The notes under the pieces were generated by a model that worked only from the letters and a program-made list of their open reading frames with translations, ran no database searches and had not been told where the DNA came from. Of a stretch of 28,884 nt of DNA, positions 22,078-28,884 are shown piece by piece. A program made the position numbers and the translations under genes. This DNA is from an uncultured bacterium (lineage in GTDB: Bacteria; Verrucomicrobiota; Verrucomicrobiia; Opitutales; Intestinicryptomonadaceae), in NCBI GenBank assembly GCA_905214995.1, contig CAJMOT010000013.1, forward strand, positions 1 to 28,884, written 5' to 3'. The stretch's first letter is position 1. Each line of letters begins with the position of its first letter.

Positions 22078-23694
22078 TTATTTGAAACGCCTGCGCCTCG
22101 CGGCAAATGCAATCGACGCCGCGCCGAGAATCGCGGCGGCAACCGACGGCTCCGGCACCTGAGTCATTCCGACTTGCAGAGAATATCCGGCGGAATCTTT
22201 CACCCATCTGAAAACGGCGACGGCGTTTTCAAGACCGGCTCCATAGAAATCCGCGGAGGCGTCGTAGACGTTTTCCGAAACTTCCGCGCCGAGGTCAAAA
22301 CCGCTCAAATCCGCTGCGGTGAGTATCTCCGTCCAATTGCCTATCTCGGAGTAGTCCGCGCCGTACCGCGCGAGTTCTATCCCGTAGTCCGCTGGATTCA
22401 AACTGCCGTAGGAACCCGAAAAATTTACGGCTATTTTCGCCGTTCCGTCCTTTGAAAGCGTTTCGGAAACCGCTATCAGTCCGGGAATCCCCGCGGCGTA
22501 CAACTCCGGAGTGTCTATCGCGATTCCGCCGCTCCTAAAAACAGCCTCTTTGAAATACGCAAATCCCTGTTCCGTTCCGGAATTGTACGCGCCGAAAATC
22601 CCCCCGTTCAAAACGAGCGCCGCATTGCGATATTCCTCCCTTATCTGCTCGTTGCCCATAAAAAACCTTCCGCTATTTATCGTAAATGTCCCGCTCTGCG
22701 ACGTATATGCCATATCGCCTGCCCTGTAAATATGAATGCGCTGGGTTCCCTCGCCGTTCATCACGACATCCAGTTTCTGTTCGGCGCCAACATGCGGAGT
22801 CGCGAGATAGCCGAAGTCGGAAACATTCCCCTTGAATCTGTAATCCGTCCCCGCGGCGTTCGTGAATGCGAGCGTCGAGGAAACCCCGGCGTTAGGGGAA
22901 TTGTATATGCCGCAATCTATATGCGCATCGTCGGTGAGCTGCAGGCCGCCGATTTCAAAAACCATTCCGTTCTGCGCATTTTTTATGTTTGTCCATCCGC
23001 TGCCGTCGCTCTGCATGTTGACGACCCCCGAAACCGACGCGCGGCTTACGGTCAGCACAAGCGACGTCTCGCTCGCGCCGGAATAGCCGTAGCCGCCCAG
23101 TTTCATGTCGCCGTCGACGATAAATTCGCTCCGTTCAATGGTACCGGATGCGAAATCTACGGCAAATACGTTGCGTAGCATCTCCGTGCCCGAATAGCCT
23201 CCGCCGTAGCCCTCTGCGCCGAGCTCAAACCCCTTCGCCCTCACGACGACGCTTGTCCTCTGCCCCGTAGTCGTCCAAAAACTCCCCCCAATAGAGAAAT
23301 AGTTTTGGGAAGCCTGGCCGACGAGGGATTTTATGGAGCCGCCAACTTCAAACGTTGCGGCATTGTCCAACGCTGCGTTGCCGAAAACTATCATCGCGGC
23401 GTTCTGGGCGTTGCCGGCGACGACGAGCTCCCCCACATAGGCGTCCACAGTGTCAAGCTCCAGAGAAACCCTGTCGCCGGACTTATTCAAAATATAGGCG
23501 GCATCCGTGCTCAACGGCGCGGAAGAGGCGCGTTCGGCGCCGGCGGCGTCATAAGTCCACGCGCTTCCGGAAAAGAATTTTGTCTGGCCGGCTGATTCGG
23601 GGTTGAAATAATAATCCGCCTGTGAAAACGCGGCAAGGGGGGCAAACGCAAGAGCCGCGGAGAAAATCGAAAAATTTATTTTAACGTTTTTCAT
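22078..23694 (-). CDS. PEP-CTERM surface protein with beta-rich passenger
   Basis: This 538-residue exported protein has a signal peptide (cleavage near AAFS) and a C-terminal PEP-CTERM signal at 513-538: VPEP, a hydrophobic stretch (VAAAILGAASIAFAA) and RRRRFK. The body begins DYYFNPESAGQTKFFSGSAW and is a long chain of short strands with many Gly, Asn and Ser residues, like autotransporter-associated beta-helix passengers. The C-terminal ~200 residues are paralogous to the decayed remnant at 11888-12488. The start is the ATG at 23694; an in-frame TTG at 23733 is the first base of the predicted -35 hexamer and is not a start. Anchoring presumably needs an exosortase, which is not in the window. 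Confidence 0.88.
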   Translation of the reverse strand: MKNVKINFSIFSAALAFAPLAAFSQADYYFNPESAGQTKFFSGSAWTYDAAGAERASSAPLSTDAAYILNKSGDRVSLELDTVDAYVGELVVAGNAQNAAMIVFGNAALDNAATFEVGGSIKSLVGQASQNYFSIGGSFWTTTGQRTSVVVRAKGFELGAEGYGGGYSGTEMLRNVFAVDFASGTIERSEFIVDGDMKLGGYGYSGASETSLVLTVSRASVSGVVNMQSDGSGWTNIKNAQNGMVFEIGGLQLTDDAHIDCGIYNSPNAGVSSTLAFTNAAGTDYRFKGNVSDFGYLATPHVGAEQKLDVVMNGEGTQRIHIYRAGDMAYTSQSGTFTINSGRFFMGNEQIREEYRNAALVLNGGIFGAYNSGTEQGFAYFKEAVFRSGGIAIDTPELYAAGIPGLIAVSETLSKDGTAKIAVNFSGSYGSLNPADYGIELARYGADYSEIGNWTEILTAADLSGFDLGAEVSENVYDASADFYGAGLENAVAVFRWVKDSAGYSLQVGMTQVPEPSVAAAILGAASIAFAARRRRFK

Positions 23695-23981
23695 AATATT
23701 TTTTTGAGTACACGAGAATGCGATATATGTCAAGCTATTAAAAATTAAGAATCAATCTTTCCATTCAAAACCAAATTCCATATCTTCCTCCGCCACTCCA
23801 AAGAAATCCGCGCATCGGCGGTCGGCTTTCCATAACGCGCTCAAAGCGGCGGAAATTCCCTACTGAACCGCGCGCCGTCTCCGCAAAACGCCGTTCCGCC
23901 GCAAAAAAATTCGCGGACGGAACGGATGCCTTTCATCCAATCGAAGTCAATCCGCTTTTCGACAATCAGCGAAACCGCCGC
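23695..23981. other. Region between the PEP-CTERM gene and the kinase operon, no gene
   Basis: Apart from the promoter at 23705-23733 I see no supported feature. The stretch 23735-23800 is AT-rich, as expected upstream of a promoter, and the rest is GC-rich with no frame longer than a small shadow and no recognisable RNA. Confidence 0.4.
23705..23733 (-). promoter_or_regulatory. Predicted promoter of the second PEP-CTERM gene
   Basis: On the minus strand, TTGACA (23733-23728) is followed after 17 nt by TACTCA (23710-23705). The expected start site (about 23698) is 4 nt before the ATG. The sequence CTTGACATAT is identical to that before the first PEP-CTERM gene. Confidence 0.6.
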
Positions 23982-24012
23982 AAAAAAAGCGCGCGACACA
24001 TACGCCGCGCGC
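23982..24012 (-). terminator. Rho-independent terminator after the tyrosine kinase gene
   Basis: On the minus strand, GCGCGCG (24012-24006), a 10-nt loop and CGCGCGC (23995-23989) form a 7-bp all-GC stem followed by seven T residues (23988-23982). It lies 24 nt after the stop of the tyrosine kinase gene and ends the export/kinase operon. Confidence 0.85.
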
Positions 24013-24036
24013 CGGCAAAACAAAACCGCACAACCC

Positions 24037-26445
24037 CTACTTGGAGTTTTCGGGATTTTCCGACTCTTCGGATTCCCCGCCATCCTGCGCCTCTTCGTCC
24101 TCTGAGTCTTCTTCCTCCACGTCGGGCATCGTATAGTAGTTCTGGTAGGATTTGTCGTAATAGTTGAGGCTGTATCCCGCAGCAGACCCCTGGCTGACCA
24201 TATTCATTATGGCGCCGACGACCGGAACGTTCGAGACCATCAAACGGCGGACGTTCTTTTGAATCGCCTTGCGGGAGACCGAATTGAACTTCACGATGTA
24301 AATCACGCCGTCCACATAGGGCAGAAGCGCGATGGCGTCGCTTACGGCGCCAACCGGCGGGGAGTCGATAAAGACCTTGTCGTACTGTTCGCGGAATTTT
24401 GCTACCATCGAGACGAACTCCTCGCTGCTGAGAGCCTGCGTGGGATTCTGCGAGCGCTTTTCGCAGGGGAGGACGTCGAGATTCGGATAATAGTCTTTTA
24501 TGACGCAGTCTTCGAGCGGCCTGCCGTCCTCGACATATCCGACTATGCCGTCGCGCGACTCGATTCCGAGCACCTTTGCCATTGCGGGCAGGCGGAGGTC
24601 GGCGTCGATTATTATGGTCTTTTCGCCGTGCATTGCGCACATCAGGGCAAGGTTGGTCACGACGAAAGACTTGCCCTCGGAGGGAGTCGTGGACGTAAAC
24701 AGAAGAACTTTGGAATCTTTGGCGATGTTGTTTACTTTCAGCATCGAGTGCACGGAGCGGAACGCCTCGGTCGTCGCCCTGTCCGCATTCGACACCGCCA
24801 CCTGCGCCTTCTGCGAGGAATTGAGCCTCCTGATTCTGGGAATGACGCCCAACAGCGGAAGCCCGACGACGGATTCGATGTCGTAGGCGCTCTTGGCCCT
24901 GTCGTCCATAAACGCAACTATGAAAGCCACCATGACGCCGCCGGCAAGCGCGCCCAATATGCCGAGGGCGATGTTCATCGGAATATTCGGGCGGACGGGG
25001 CGGATGCCGGGGGACGCCTTGTCGATTATGTTGGCGCCCTCGTTGATGAGGTTTACCTGCGCGAGGCGGACGTTCATCGAGGCGATAAACGCCGCGTGCA
25101 TGCCCTCGGCAACCTGTTTTTCGCGCTCGATTGACTTGTAGACTATTGCCTTGCGGCCCAAATCGAGAATCTGCTCTTTCTTTTCAAGCAGCCTCTTTTG
25201 CGACTGCTCGTAATTTTGGCGCGCGGCCTCGTACGCCGCCTGAACCTTCTGCTCGGCGGACTCTATCGCCGAAGCGAGCTCTTTGTTTATCTGGTCGAGC
25301 GCCTTGCGGGCCTCTATCATGCGCGGGTGCTTTTCCTTGTAGCGCTTCTCGGCGGAGGCTACGAAAACCTGCTGGCTCGACTTGTCCGTGAGAAGTTTGC
25401 TTATCTGGGGGAGCTCCGCGATAAACGGAAGGTCGGCGAGGTCCTTGCCCTCGCGCTTGAACTCCTGCACGAGATTCCACTGGGTGGAGGCCGCGTCGTA
25501 CGCGCGCTTGTCGGAGGTCAAAATAGTGTTGATGTCGCGCAGCTCGTTCCTGTCCACGTCGTCGAGGTTTTCGAGCGAGATGGCCTTGTACTGCTCTCGG
25601 TATTCGACGAGCCTCTTGTCGAGCTCCTTTACTTTCGCCTCCTGCTGGGAGACCTTTATGCGCAGCTCGTCTATGCTGTCGAGGATCTTCTGGACGCGCG
25701 TGTGGTGCGTATAGTTGAGATACTCCTGCGCGAAGAGATTTGCGATGGTAGCCGCCATGTCCGGGTCGGGGTGCTCGAATGCTATCCGGATTATCAGCGA
25801 CATTCTCTCGGGAGCTATGGTGCGGTTTTCGGCGAGAAGCTCCTCTTCCGTCTTGCGCGGCCCGAGGGTGAACATGTCATTGAACGGCGCCATGAAGCGG
25901 ACGATCTCATCCTCCTTCATTCGCGACTTAACCGCCCTTATGATTTCGTTGCTCTCGAGAATCTTGACCTGCGTGTTGAAGTCCTCGATGGTCAAAACCG
26001 TGTTGTTGCGGCTCCTGTCGGTTGAGCCGGGACCCTCGATTGCGACGTCGGAGTCGCGCAAAATCTGCACACGGGAAACCGACATGTAGATGGGGGTGAC
26101 GCGCAAAGTGTAGAGTATGACGCCCGCGAGAATTATGAGGGCCGTGATGAGAATGTACGCCCATCTCTCGCGCAAAATCATCATGTAGTCGCGGAAAGTG
26201 CGGTTTGGCCTTTCGGGGGATCCCCCCTCGCCCTGTCCTCCGCCGTATCCGTAGCCATAGCCGTAGCCTCCGCCGCCGTATCCTCCGTACCCGCCGCCGT
26301 AGCCGTACCCGCCGTAGCCGCCCCCGTAGCCCGGGCCGTAGCCGTATGCGCCGTACGCGCCCGCGGCGTCGGATATTATCCTCTTCTTGATGACTCTCTT
26401 TACGGTCTTTTGTCCCGAATTGTCTTTGGGATCGGTGTTTTCCAT
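24037..26445 (-). CDS. Wzc-like polysaccharide co-polymerase / tyrosine autokinase
   Basis: This 802-residue inner-membrane protein controls chain length and export of exopolysaccharide. A Wzz-type domain lies between two membrane helices (about 95-113 and 488-512), with the usual PIRPVRPN-type motif (IRPVRPNIPMN, 481-491) before the second and a long coiled coil (255-430) in the periplasm. The cytoplasmic kinase has Walker A TPSEGKS (587-593), Walker A' IIIDADLRLP (611-620) and Walker B VFIDSPP (691-697). The C-terminus has the expected tyrosine cluster (Y758, 762, 763, 767, 770, 771) and then an added acidic tail (774-802). Unusually, residues 29-70 are almost all Gly and Tyr (13 Tyr). It lies 84 nt downstream of the Wza-like gene. 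Confidence 0.92.
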   Translation of the reverse strand: MENTDPKDNSGQKTVKRVIKKRIISDAAGAYGAYGYGPGYGGGYGGYGYGGGYGGYGGGGYGYGYGYGGGQGEGGSPERPNRTFRDYMMILRERWAYILITALIILAGVILYTLRVTPIYMSVSRVQILRDSDVAIEGPGSTDRSRNNTVLTIEDFNTQVKILESNEIIRAVKSRMKEDEIVRFMAPFNDMFTLGPRKTEEELLAENRTIAPERMSLIIRIAFEHPDPDMAATIANLFAQEYLNYTHHTRVQKILDSIDELRIKVSQQEAKVKELDKRLVEYREQYKAISLENLDDVDRNELRDINTILTSDKRAYDAASTQWNLVQEFKREGKDLADLPFIAELPQISKLLTDKSSQQVFVASAEKRYKEKHPRMIEARKALDQINKELASAIESAEQKVQAAYEAARQNYEQSQKRLLEKKEQILDLGRKAIVYKSIEREKQVAEGMHAAFIASMNVRLAQVNLINEGANIIDKASPGIRPVRPNIPMNIALGILGALAGGVMVAFIVAFMDDRAKSAYDIESVVGLPLLGVIPRIRRLNSSQKAQVAVSNADRATTEAFRSVHSMLKVNNIAKDSKVLLFTSTTPSEGKSFVVTNLALMCAMHGEKTIIIDADLRLPAMAKVLGIESRDGIVGYVEDGRPLEDCVIKDYYPNLDVLPCEKRSQNPTQALSSEEFVSMVAKFREQYDKVFIDSPPVGAVSDAIALLPYVDGVIYIVKFNSVSRKAIQKNVRRLMVSNVPVVGAIMNMVSQGSAAGYSLNYYDKSYQNYYTMPDVEEEDSEDEEAQDGGESEESENPENSK
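26236..26355 (-). repeat. In-gene Gly/Tyr codon repeat
   Basis: The DNA coding for residues 31-70 of the kinase is a degenerate tandem repeat, written on the plus strand as reiterated CCGTAGCC / CCGCCGTA units. It encodes alternating GY, GGY and GGGY. Its regular period suggests growth by slippage, and length may vary between strains. Confidence 0.75.
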
Positions 26446-26499
26446 AATCGAAAATTTTGCGTATGTGGATTGGTGTGTGCGGCGCGGGCGCGGCGGGGG

Positions 26500-26522
26500 C
26501 GCAGAGCCGCCGTCCCTCTGCG
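26500..26522 (-). other. Hairpin between the export gene and the kinase gene
   Basis: CGCAGAG (26500-26506) and CTCTGCG (26516-26522) form a perfect 7-bp stem with a 9-nt loop in the 84-nt gap, 7 nt after the stop of the upstream gene. There is no T-tract, so it is more likely an mRNA-stability or partial-attenuation element than a full terminator. Confidence 0.4.
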
Positions 26523-26529
26523 GGCGACG

Positions 26530-27108
26530 TTAGAACATCGCCTCGGGAACCTCTATCGTGTCGCCGTCGTAGACTTGGAAATCCTTGGCGTTCTTGTCGG
26601 ACAGAATCGCCTTCAAGTCCACCTCAAAAACCTTTATTCCGCCGTCGGGCATTTTGCGCTTTATGTTGATTGACCTCTGGTTGGCTATGCGCGTGGTGCC
26701 CATTGCGCCGGCTATGGCGCGGGATAGCGTCATCTGCTCTTCGGGCGGGAAAATGACCTCCCCGGGCTTATTTACCTGCCCTATGACATATACGCGCTGC
26801 GGGGCGTACTCCCTTATGAAAAGGCTGACGTTGGCGCTCACGAGATAGTCCTTTTCGTAGAGCTCTTTGATTTTCGCCTGGGCGTCCTGAAGCGAAAGGC
26901 CGGCCACCTTCACGTTGTTTATGAGCGGAAGAACGATTTCGCCGTTGGCGCTTATCCTGCACAAAGTGTCCATGTCCTGTTCCTGGAACACGCGCATTTC
27001 CAGCACGTCCAGCGGCCTTAGCTTGTAGGATATCTCCTTTTGCGCGAAAGCCGCCGCAGGCAGCGCGCACGCAAGCGCAAGCGCGATTTTTCCCAAAATG
27101 TTAATCAT
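26530..27108 (-). CDS. Wza-like polysaccharide export protein
   Basis: This 192-residue exported protein has a signal peptide (MINILGKIALALACALPAAAFA, cleavage before QKE). It carries the polysaccharide export domain (YKLRPLDVLEMRVFQEQDMD, then ISANGEIVLPLINNVKVAG and LSLQDAQAKIKELYEK) followed by an SLBB-type domain (RVYVIGQVNKPGEVIFPP to DGDTIEVPEAMF). It is the periplasmic or outer-membrane channel part of a Wza/Wzc export system. It is much shorter than E. coli Wza (~380 residues), lacks the C-terminal helix that forms the outer-membrane pore and has no lipobox, as in many short exporters linked to PEP-CTERM/exosortase EPS loci. It precedes its partner kinase in the same operon. Confidence 0.9.
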   Translation of the reverse strand: MINILGKIALALACALPAAAFAQKEISYKLRPLDVLEMRVFQEQDMDTLCRISANGEIVLPLINNVKVAGLSLQDAQAKIKELYEKDYLVSANVSLFIREYAPQRVYVIGQVNKPGEVIFPPEEQMTLSRAIAGAMGTTRIANQRSINIKRKMPDGGIKVFEVDLKAILSDKNAKDFQVYDGDTIEVPEAMF

Positions 27109-27116
27109 ATAAAATG

Positions 27117-27146
27117 CGAGTATTTTAAATCCTCCGACAATTTCAA
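27117..27146 (-). promoter_or_regulatory. Predicted promoter of the polysaccharide export operon
   Basis: On the minus strand, TTGAAA (27146-27141), an 18-nt spacer and TACTCG (27122-27117) place the start site at about 27110, 2 nt before the ATG at 27108. The -10 resembles TACTCA and TACTCT of two other promoters in the window. Confidence 0.5.
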
Positions 27147-27243
27147 CAGTTTTTTAAGTTTATTTGGAGCCGCGGCGGAACCCGCCGCCCGCGCGAGGGT
27201 CGATACGGGCGCCCAAGATTCGGCGCGGCGTTGGAAAAAAACG

Positions 27244-27271
27244 TTGAAAATTGTCCGCGCCGGCCTACTCT
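27244..27271 (+). promoter_or_regulatory. Predicted promoter of the transketolase gene
   Basis: TTGAAA (27244-27249), a 16-nt spacer and TACTCT (27266-27271) precede a leader with AAGGGA (27275-27280), which serves as ribosome-binding site for the ATG at 27291. The expected start site is about 27278, so the binding site may lie at the very 5' end. Confidence 0.45.
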
Positions 27272-27290
27272 GTTAAGGGAAAAATCAGAT

Positions 27291-28884
27291 ATGGAAAGAG
27301 ACTCTATCCTGCAACAAGCCGCAAACGAGGCGAGGGGTTTGGCTATCGACGCGATAGCCGCCCGCGCGTCCGGACACCTCGGGCTGCCGTTGGGCTGCGC
27401 CGAAATAGGGGCGGCGCTCTTCGGGGAAATCCTAAAATGCGACCCCGCCCGCCCCCAATGGCCCGATCGCGACAGGTTCATACTCAGCGCCGGGCACGGC
27501 AGCATGTTTCTCTATTCCTGGCTGCATATCTCCGGCTACGGGATTTCCGCCGAAGACCTCGCGAATTTCAGAAAGAAGGGCTCCAAGACCCCCGGCCACC
27601 CCGAATACGGCGAGACCGAGGGCGTGGAGACGACGACCGGTCCGCTCGGTCAGGGCATAGGCAACGCCGTCGGCATGGCGATTTCCGAAAAGATGGCCGA
27701 AGCGCGCTTCAACACGCCCTCCCAAAAGATATTTTCGCACAAAATCTGGTGCCTTGCCGGCGACGGCTGCATGCAGGAGGGCATATCCGCAGAGGCCGCG
27801 GCGATCGCGGGCGTAATGAAGCTCGGCAACCTCGTGCTGATGTACGACTCCAACGGCGTCACCCTCGACGCCGACGCCTCCAAGACGATGTCCGAAGACA
27901 CCGCAATGCGGTTCGAATCCTACGGTTGGGAAGTCTCGAAGTGCGACGGGCACGACATTCCCGCGGTGCGCAAAACGCTGCTTGCCGCCAGGGACTCGAC
28001 GTCCGACAAGCCCAAGCTCGTGATTTTCAAGACGGTGATAGCAAAGGGCATACCGGAAGTGGAAAACTCGGCGAAAGGCCACGGCGAGGGCGGCGCCAAA
28101 TTCGCGGACGAAGCCAAGAAAAACCTCGGGCTGCCGGCGGAAAAATTCCGCGTGTCGGAGCAAACCCGCGAGTTCTTTGACGGCGTAAAAGCCGAACGCG
28201 CAAAAATTTCCGCCAAATGGGACGAACTTTTCGCAAAGTGGAAGGCCGACAATCCCGAAAAGGCCGCCGAACTTCAAGCGTGCATAACAAAAAAGGGGTC
28301 GGAATCGGCCGAAAAGCTCCTCGAGCTCGTCCCCGAATTTCCCGCCGGCGGCAAGAGCGCGACCCGCGCCTCGGGAGGCGCCGTGATGAACGCGCTCGCC
28401 CAAAAGCTGCCGTATATGGTGACCGGCGCCGCCGACCTCTTCGGCTCGACGAAAAACTACCTCAAAGGCATGGGCGATTTCTCGCCGGAAAACCGCGGCG
28501 GGCGCAACATCTGGTATGGAATCCGCGAGCACGCCATGGGCGCGATAACCAACGGAATCGCCTACTACGGCCTATTCGAGCCCTCCTGCGCGACATTCCT
28601 GACATTCGCGGGCTATATGATGGGCTCCGTCCGCGTGGCCGCGCTCTCGCGCCTGCGCCTGCAATACGTATTTACGCACGATTCCGTCGGCGTGGGCTAC
28701 GACGGCCCAACCCACCAGCCCGTCGAGCTCGTCTCGATGCTGCGCTGCATTCCGCGCCTCGACGTGATGAGGCCCGCGGACGCCGAGGAATGCGCCGCCG
28801 CGGCGGAGCAGATAGAGAAGCTTTGCGGAATCAGAACCGTGCTGTGGGATGAACGCTGCACCACGATTTCCGCGCATACTGCGC
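27291..28884 (+). CDS. tkt: Transketolase (truncated by window end; foreign 3' segment)
   Basis: Transketolase transfers two-carbon units between sugar phosphates in the pentose-phosphate pathway using thiamine diphosphate. The first ~500 residues are typical. H28, H68 and H102 match E. coli H26, H66 and H100. GPLGQG is at 116-121, and the ThDP motif AGDGCMQEG (155-163) holds D157 and E162, with N187 in YDSNG. The second domain has GIREHAMGAITNGIA and THDSVGVGYDGPTHQPVE. After LDVMRPADAEE (near 28790) the expected block, which would contain a PTALxLSRQ-type motif, is replaced in the same frame by sequence resembling RuvX. The frame is still open at the last base. The N-terminal part is certain; the end is suspect. 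Confidence 0.9.
   Translation, partial: MERDSILQQAANEARGLAIDAIAARASGHLGLPLGCAEIGAALFGEILKCDPARPQWPDRDRFILSAGHGSMFLYSWLHISGYGISAEDLANFRKKGSKTPGHPEYGETEGVETTTGPLGQGIGNAVGMAISEKMAEARFNTPSQKIFSHKIWCLAGDGCMQEGISAEAAAIAGVMKLGNLVLMYDSNGVTLDADASKTMSEDTAMRFESYGWEVSKCDGHDIPAVRKTLLAARDSTSDKPKLVIFKTVIAKGIPEVENSAKGHGEGGAKFADEAKKNLGLPAEKFRVSEQTREFFDGVKAERAKISAKWDELFAKWKADNPEKAAELQACITKKGSESAEKLLELVPEFPAGGKSATRASGGAVMNALAQKLPYMVTGAADLFGSTKNYLKGMGDFSPENRGGRNIWYGIREHAMGAITNGIAYYGLFEPSCATFLTFAGYMMGSVRVAALSRLRLQYVFTHDSVGVGYDGPTHQPVELVSMLRCIPRLDVMRPADAEECAAAAEQIEKLCGIRTVLWDERCTTISAHTA
28790..28884 (+). other. RuvX/YqgF-like segment joined in frame to tkt
   Basis: Translation of the last ~31 codons reads EQIEKLCGIRTVLWDERCTT and on to ISAHTA. 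This matches the RuvX/YqgF (putative pre-16S rRNA nuclease) block in which LWDERLTT precedes a helix starting A-E/H, and it does not match any transketolase region. The junction lies at a perfect 12-bp palindrome, CCGCCG-CGGCGG (28795-28806). It may mark a misassembled contig end or a true rearrangement. Confidence 0.7.

Noticed and set aside
23695..23733. TTG start extending the second PEP-CTERM protein
   Set aside because: This TTG is the first three bases of the TTGACA -35 hexamer, and the ATG at 23694 gives a proper signal peptide.
26236..26355. Possible CRISPR array or minisatellite
   Set aside because: The repeat has no spacers and stays in frame as Gly/Tyr codons, so it is a coding repeat.
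26205..26390. Arg/Ser-rich plus-strand frame
   Set aside because: It is only the complement of the Gly/Tyr codon repeat in the kinase gene.
27911..27922. GGTTCGAATCC-like tRNA T-loop sequence
   Set aside because: It lies inside the transketolase coding frame, codes for MRFESYG, and has no tRNA arms around it.

Overview
The window is GC-rich bacterial chromosome, almost fully coding. It most resembles a Verrucomicrobiota genome, probably an Opitutae/Opitutales-Puniceicoccales type lineage. That rests on several PEP-CTERM surface proteins with the Val-Pro-Glu-Pro / hydrophobic / Arg-rich tail, Wza/Wzc-type exopolysaccharide genes, Na+-pumping decarboxylase subunits, and a RuvC with a long N-terminal extension. 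The taxonomic call is an inference; no rRNA or tRNA gene is present to confirm it.

Layout, left to right. (1) 1-1500: the tail of an unidentified protein, a secreted histidine phosphatase and a small Cys-rich secreted protein. (2) 1638-4813: a Na+ operon with an ArsB/NhaD-type antiporter, a 54-residue OadG-like membrane peptide and an OadB decarboxylase beta subunit. OadB carries a ~165-residue insert resembling a split biotinyl/lipoyl barrel. A strong terminator closes the operon. (3) 5024-8729: a PEP-CTERM protein on the minus strand, then a GT8 glycosyltransferase, a second DxD glycosyltransferase and a PIG-L deacetylase on the plus strand. (4) 8730-9126: non-coding DNA with two nested hairpins. 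(5) 9127-11532: perR and rubrerythrin on the minus strand (4-nt overlap), divergent from a ZIP metal importer and a small EamA permease, with a Fur/PerR-type operator between them. (6) 11533-14100: a hairpin cluster, a decayed PEP-CTERM gene remnant and a GH30 glycosidase with a frame break near its end. (7) 14161-17157: an FtsB/DivIC-like protein and a pullulanase-like GH13 enzyme. (8) 17381-21838: ruvC, a nucleotidyltransferase, a secreted protein of unknown function, a P-II protein, a gamma-carbonic-anhydrase-like hexapeptide protein and trmB. (9) 22078-27108, minus strand: a second large PEP-CTERM protein, and a Wza-like export protein with a Wzc-like tyrosine kinase. (10) 27291-end: a transketolase whose reading frame switches, in frame, to RuvX/YqgF-like sequence in the last ~95 bases.

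Themes. Cell-surface work recurs: PEP-CTERM proteins, polysaccharide export and its kinase, glycosyltransferases and a sugar deacetylase. No exosortase is in the window. Energy metabolism appears to use a sodium cycle (antiporter plus decarboxylase), but the biotin-bearing carboxyltransferase subunit is not here. Peroxide and metal stress are coupled through PerR. Several good promoters put the predicted transcription start within a few bases of the start codon, suggesting leaderless or near-leaderless mRNAs. The strongest leads are the OadB insert with its minimal OadG partner, the Gly/Tyr-rich N-terminus of the tyrosine kinase, the near-leaderless promoter set, and the tkt/ruvX junction, which may be an assembly chimera.
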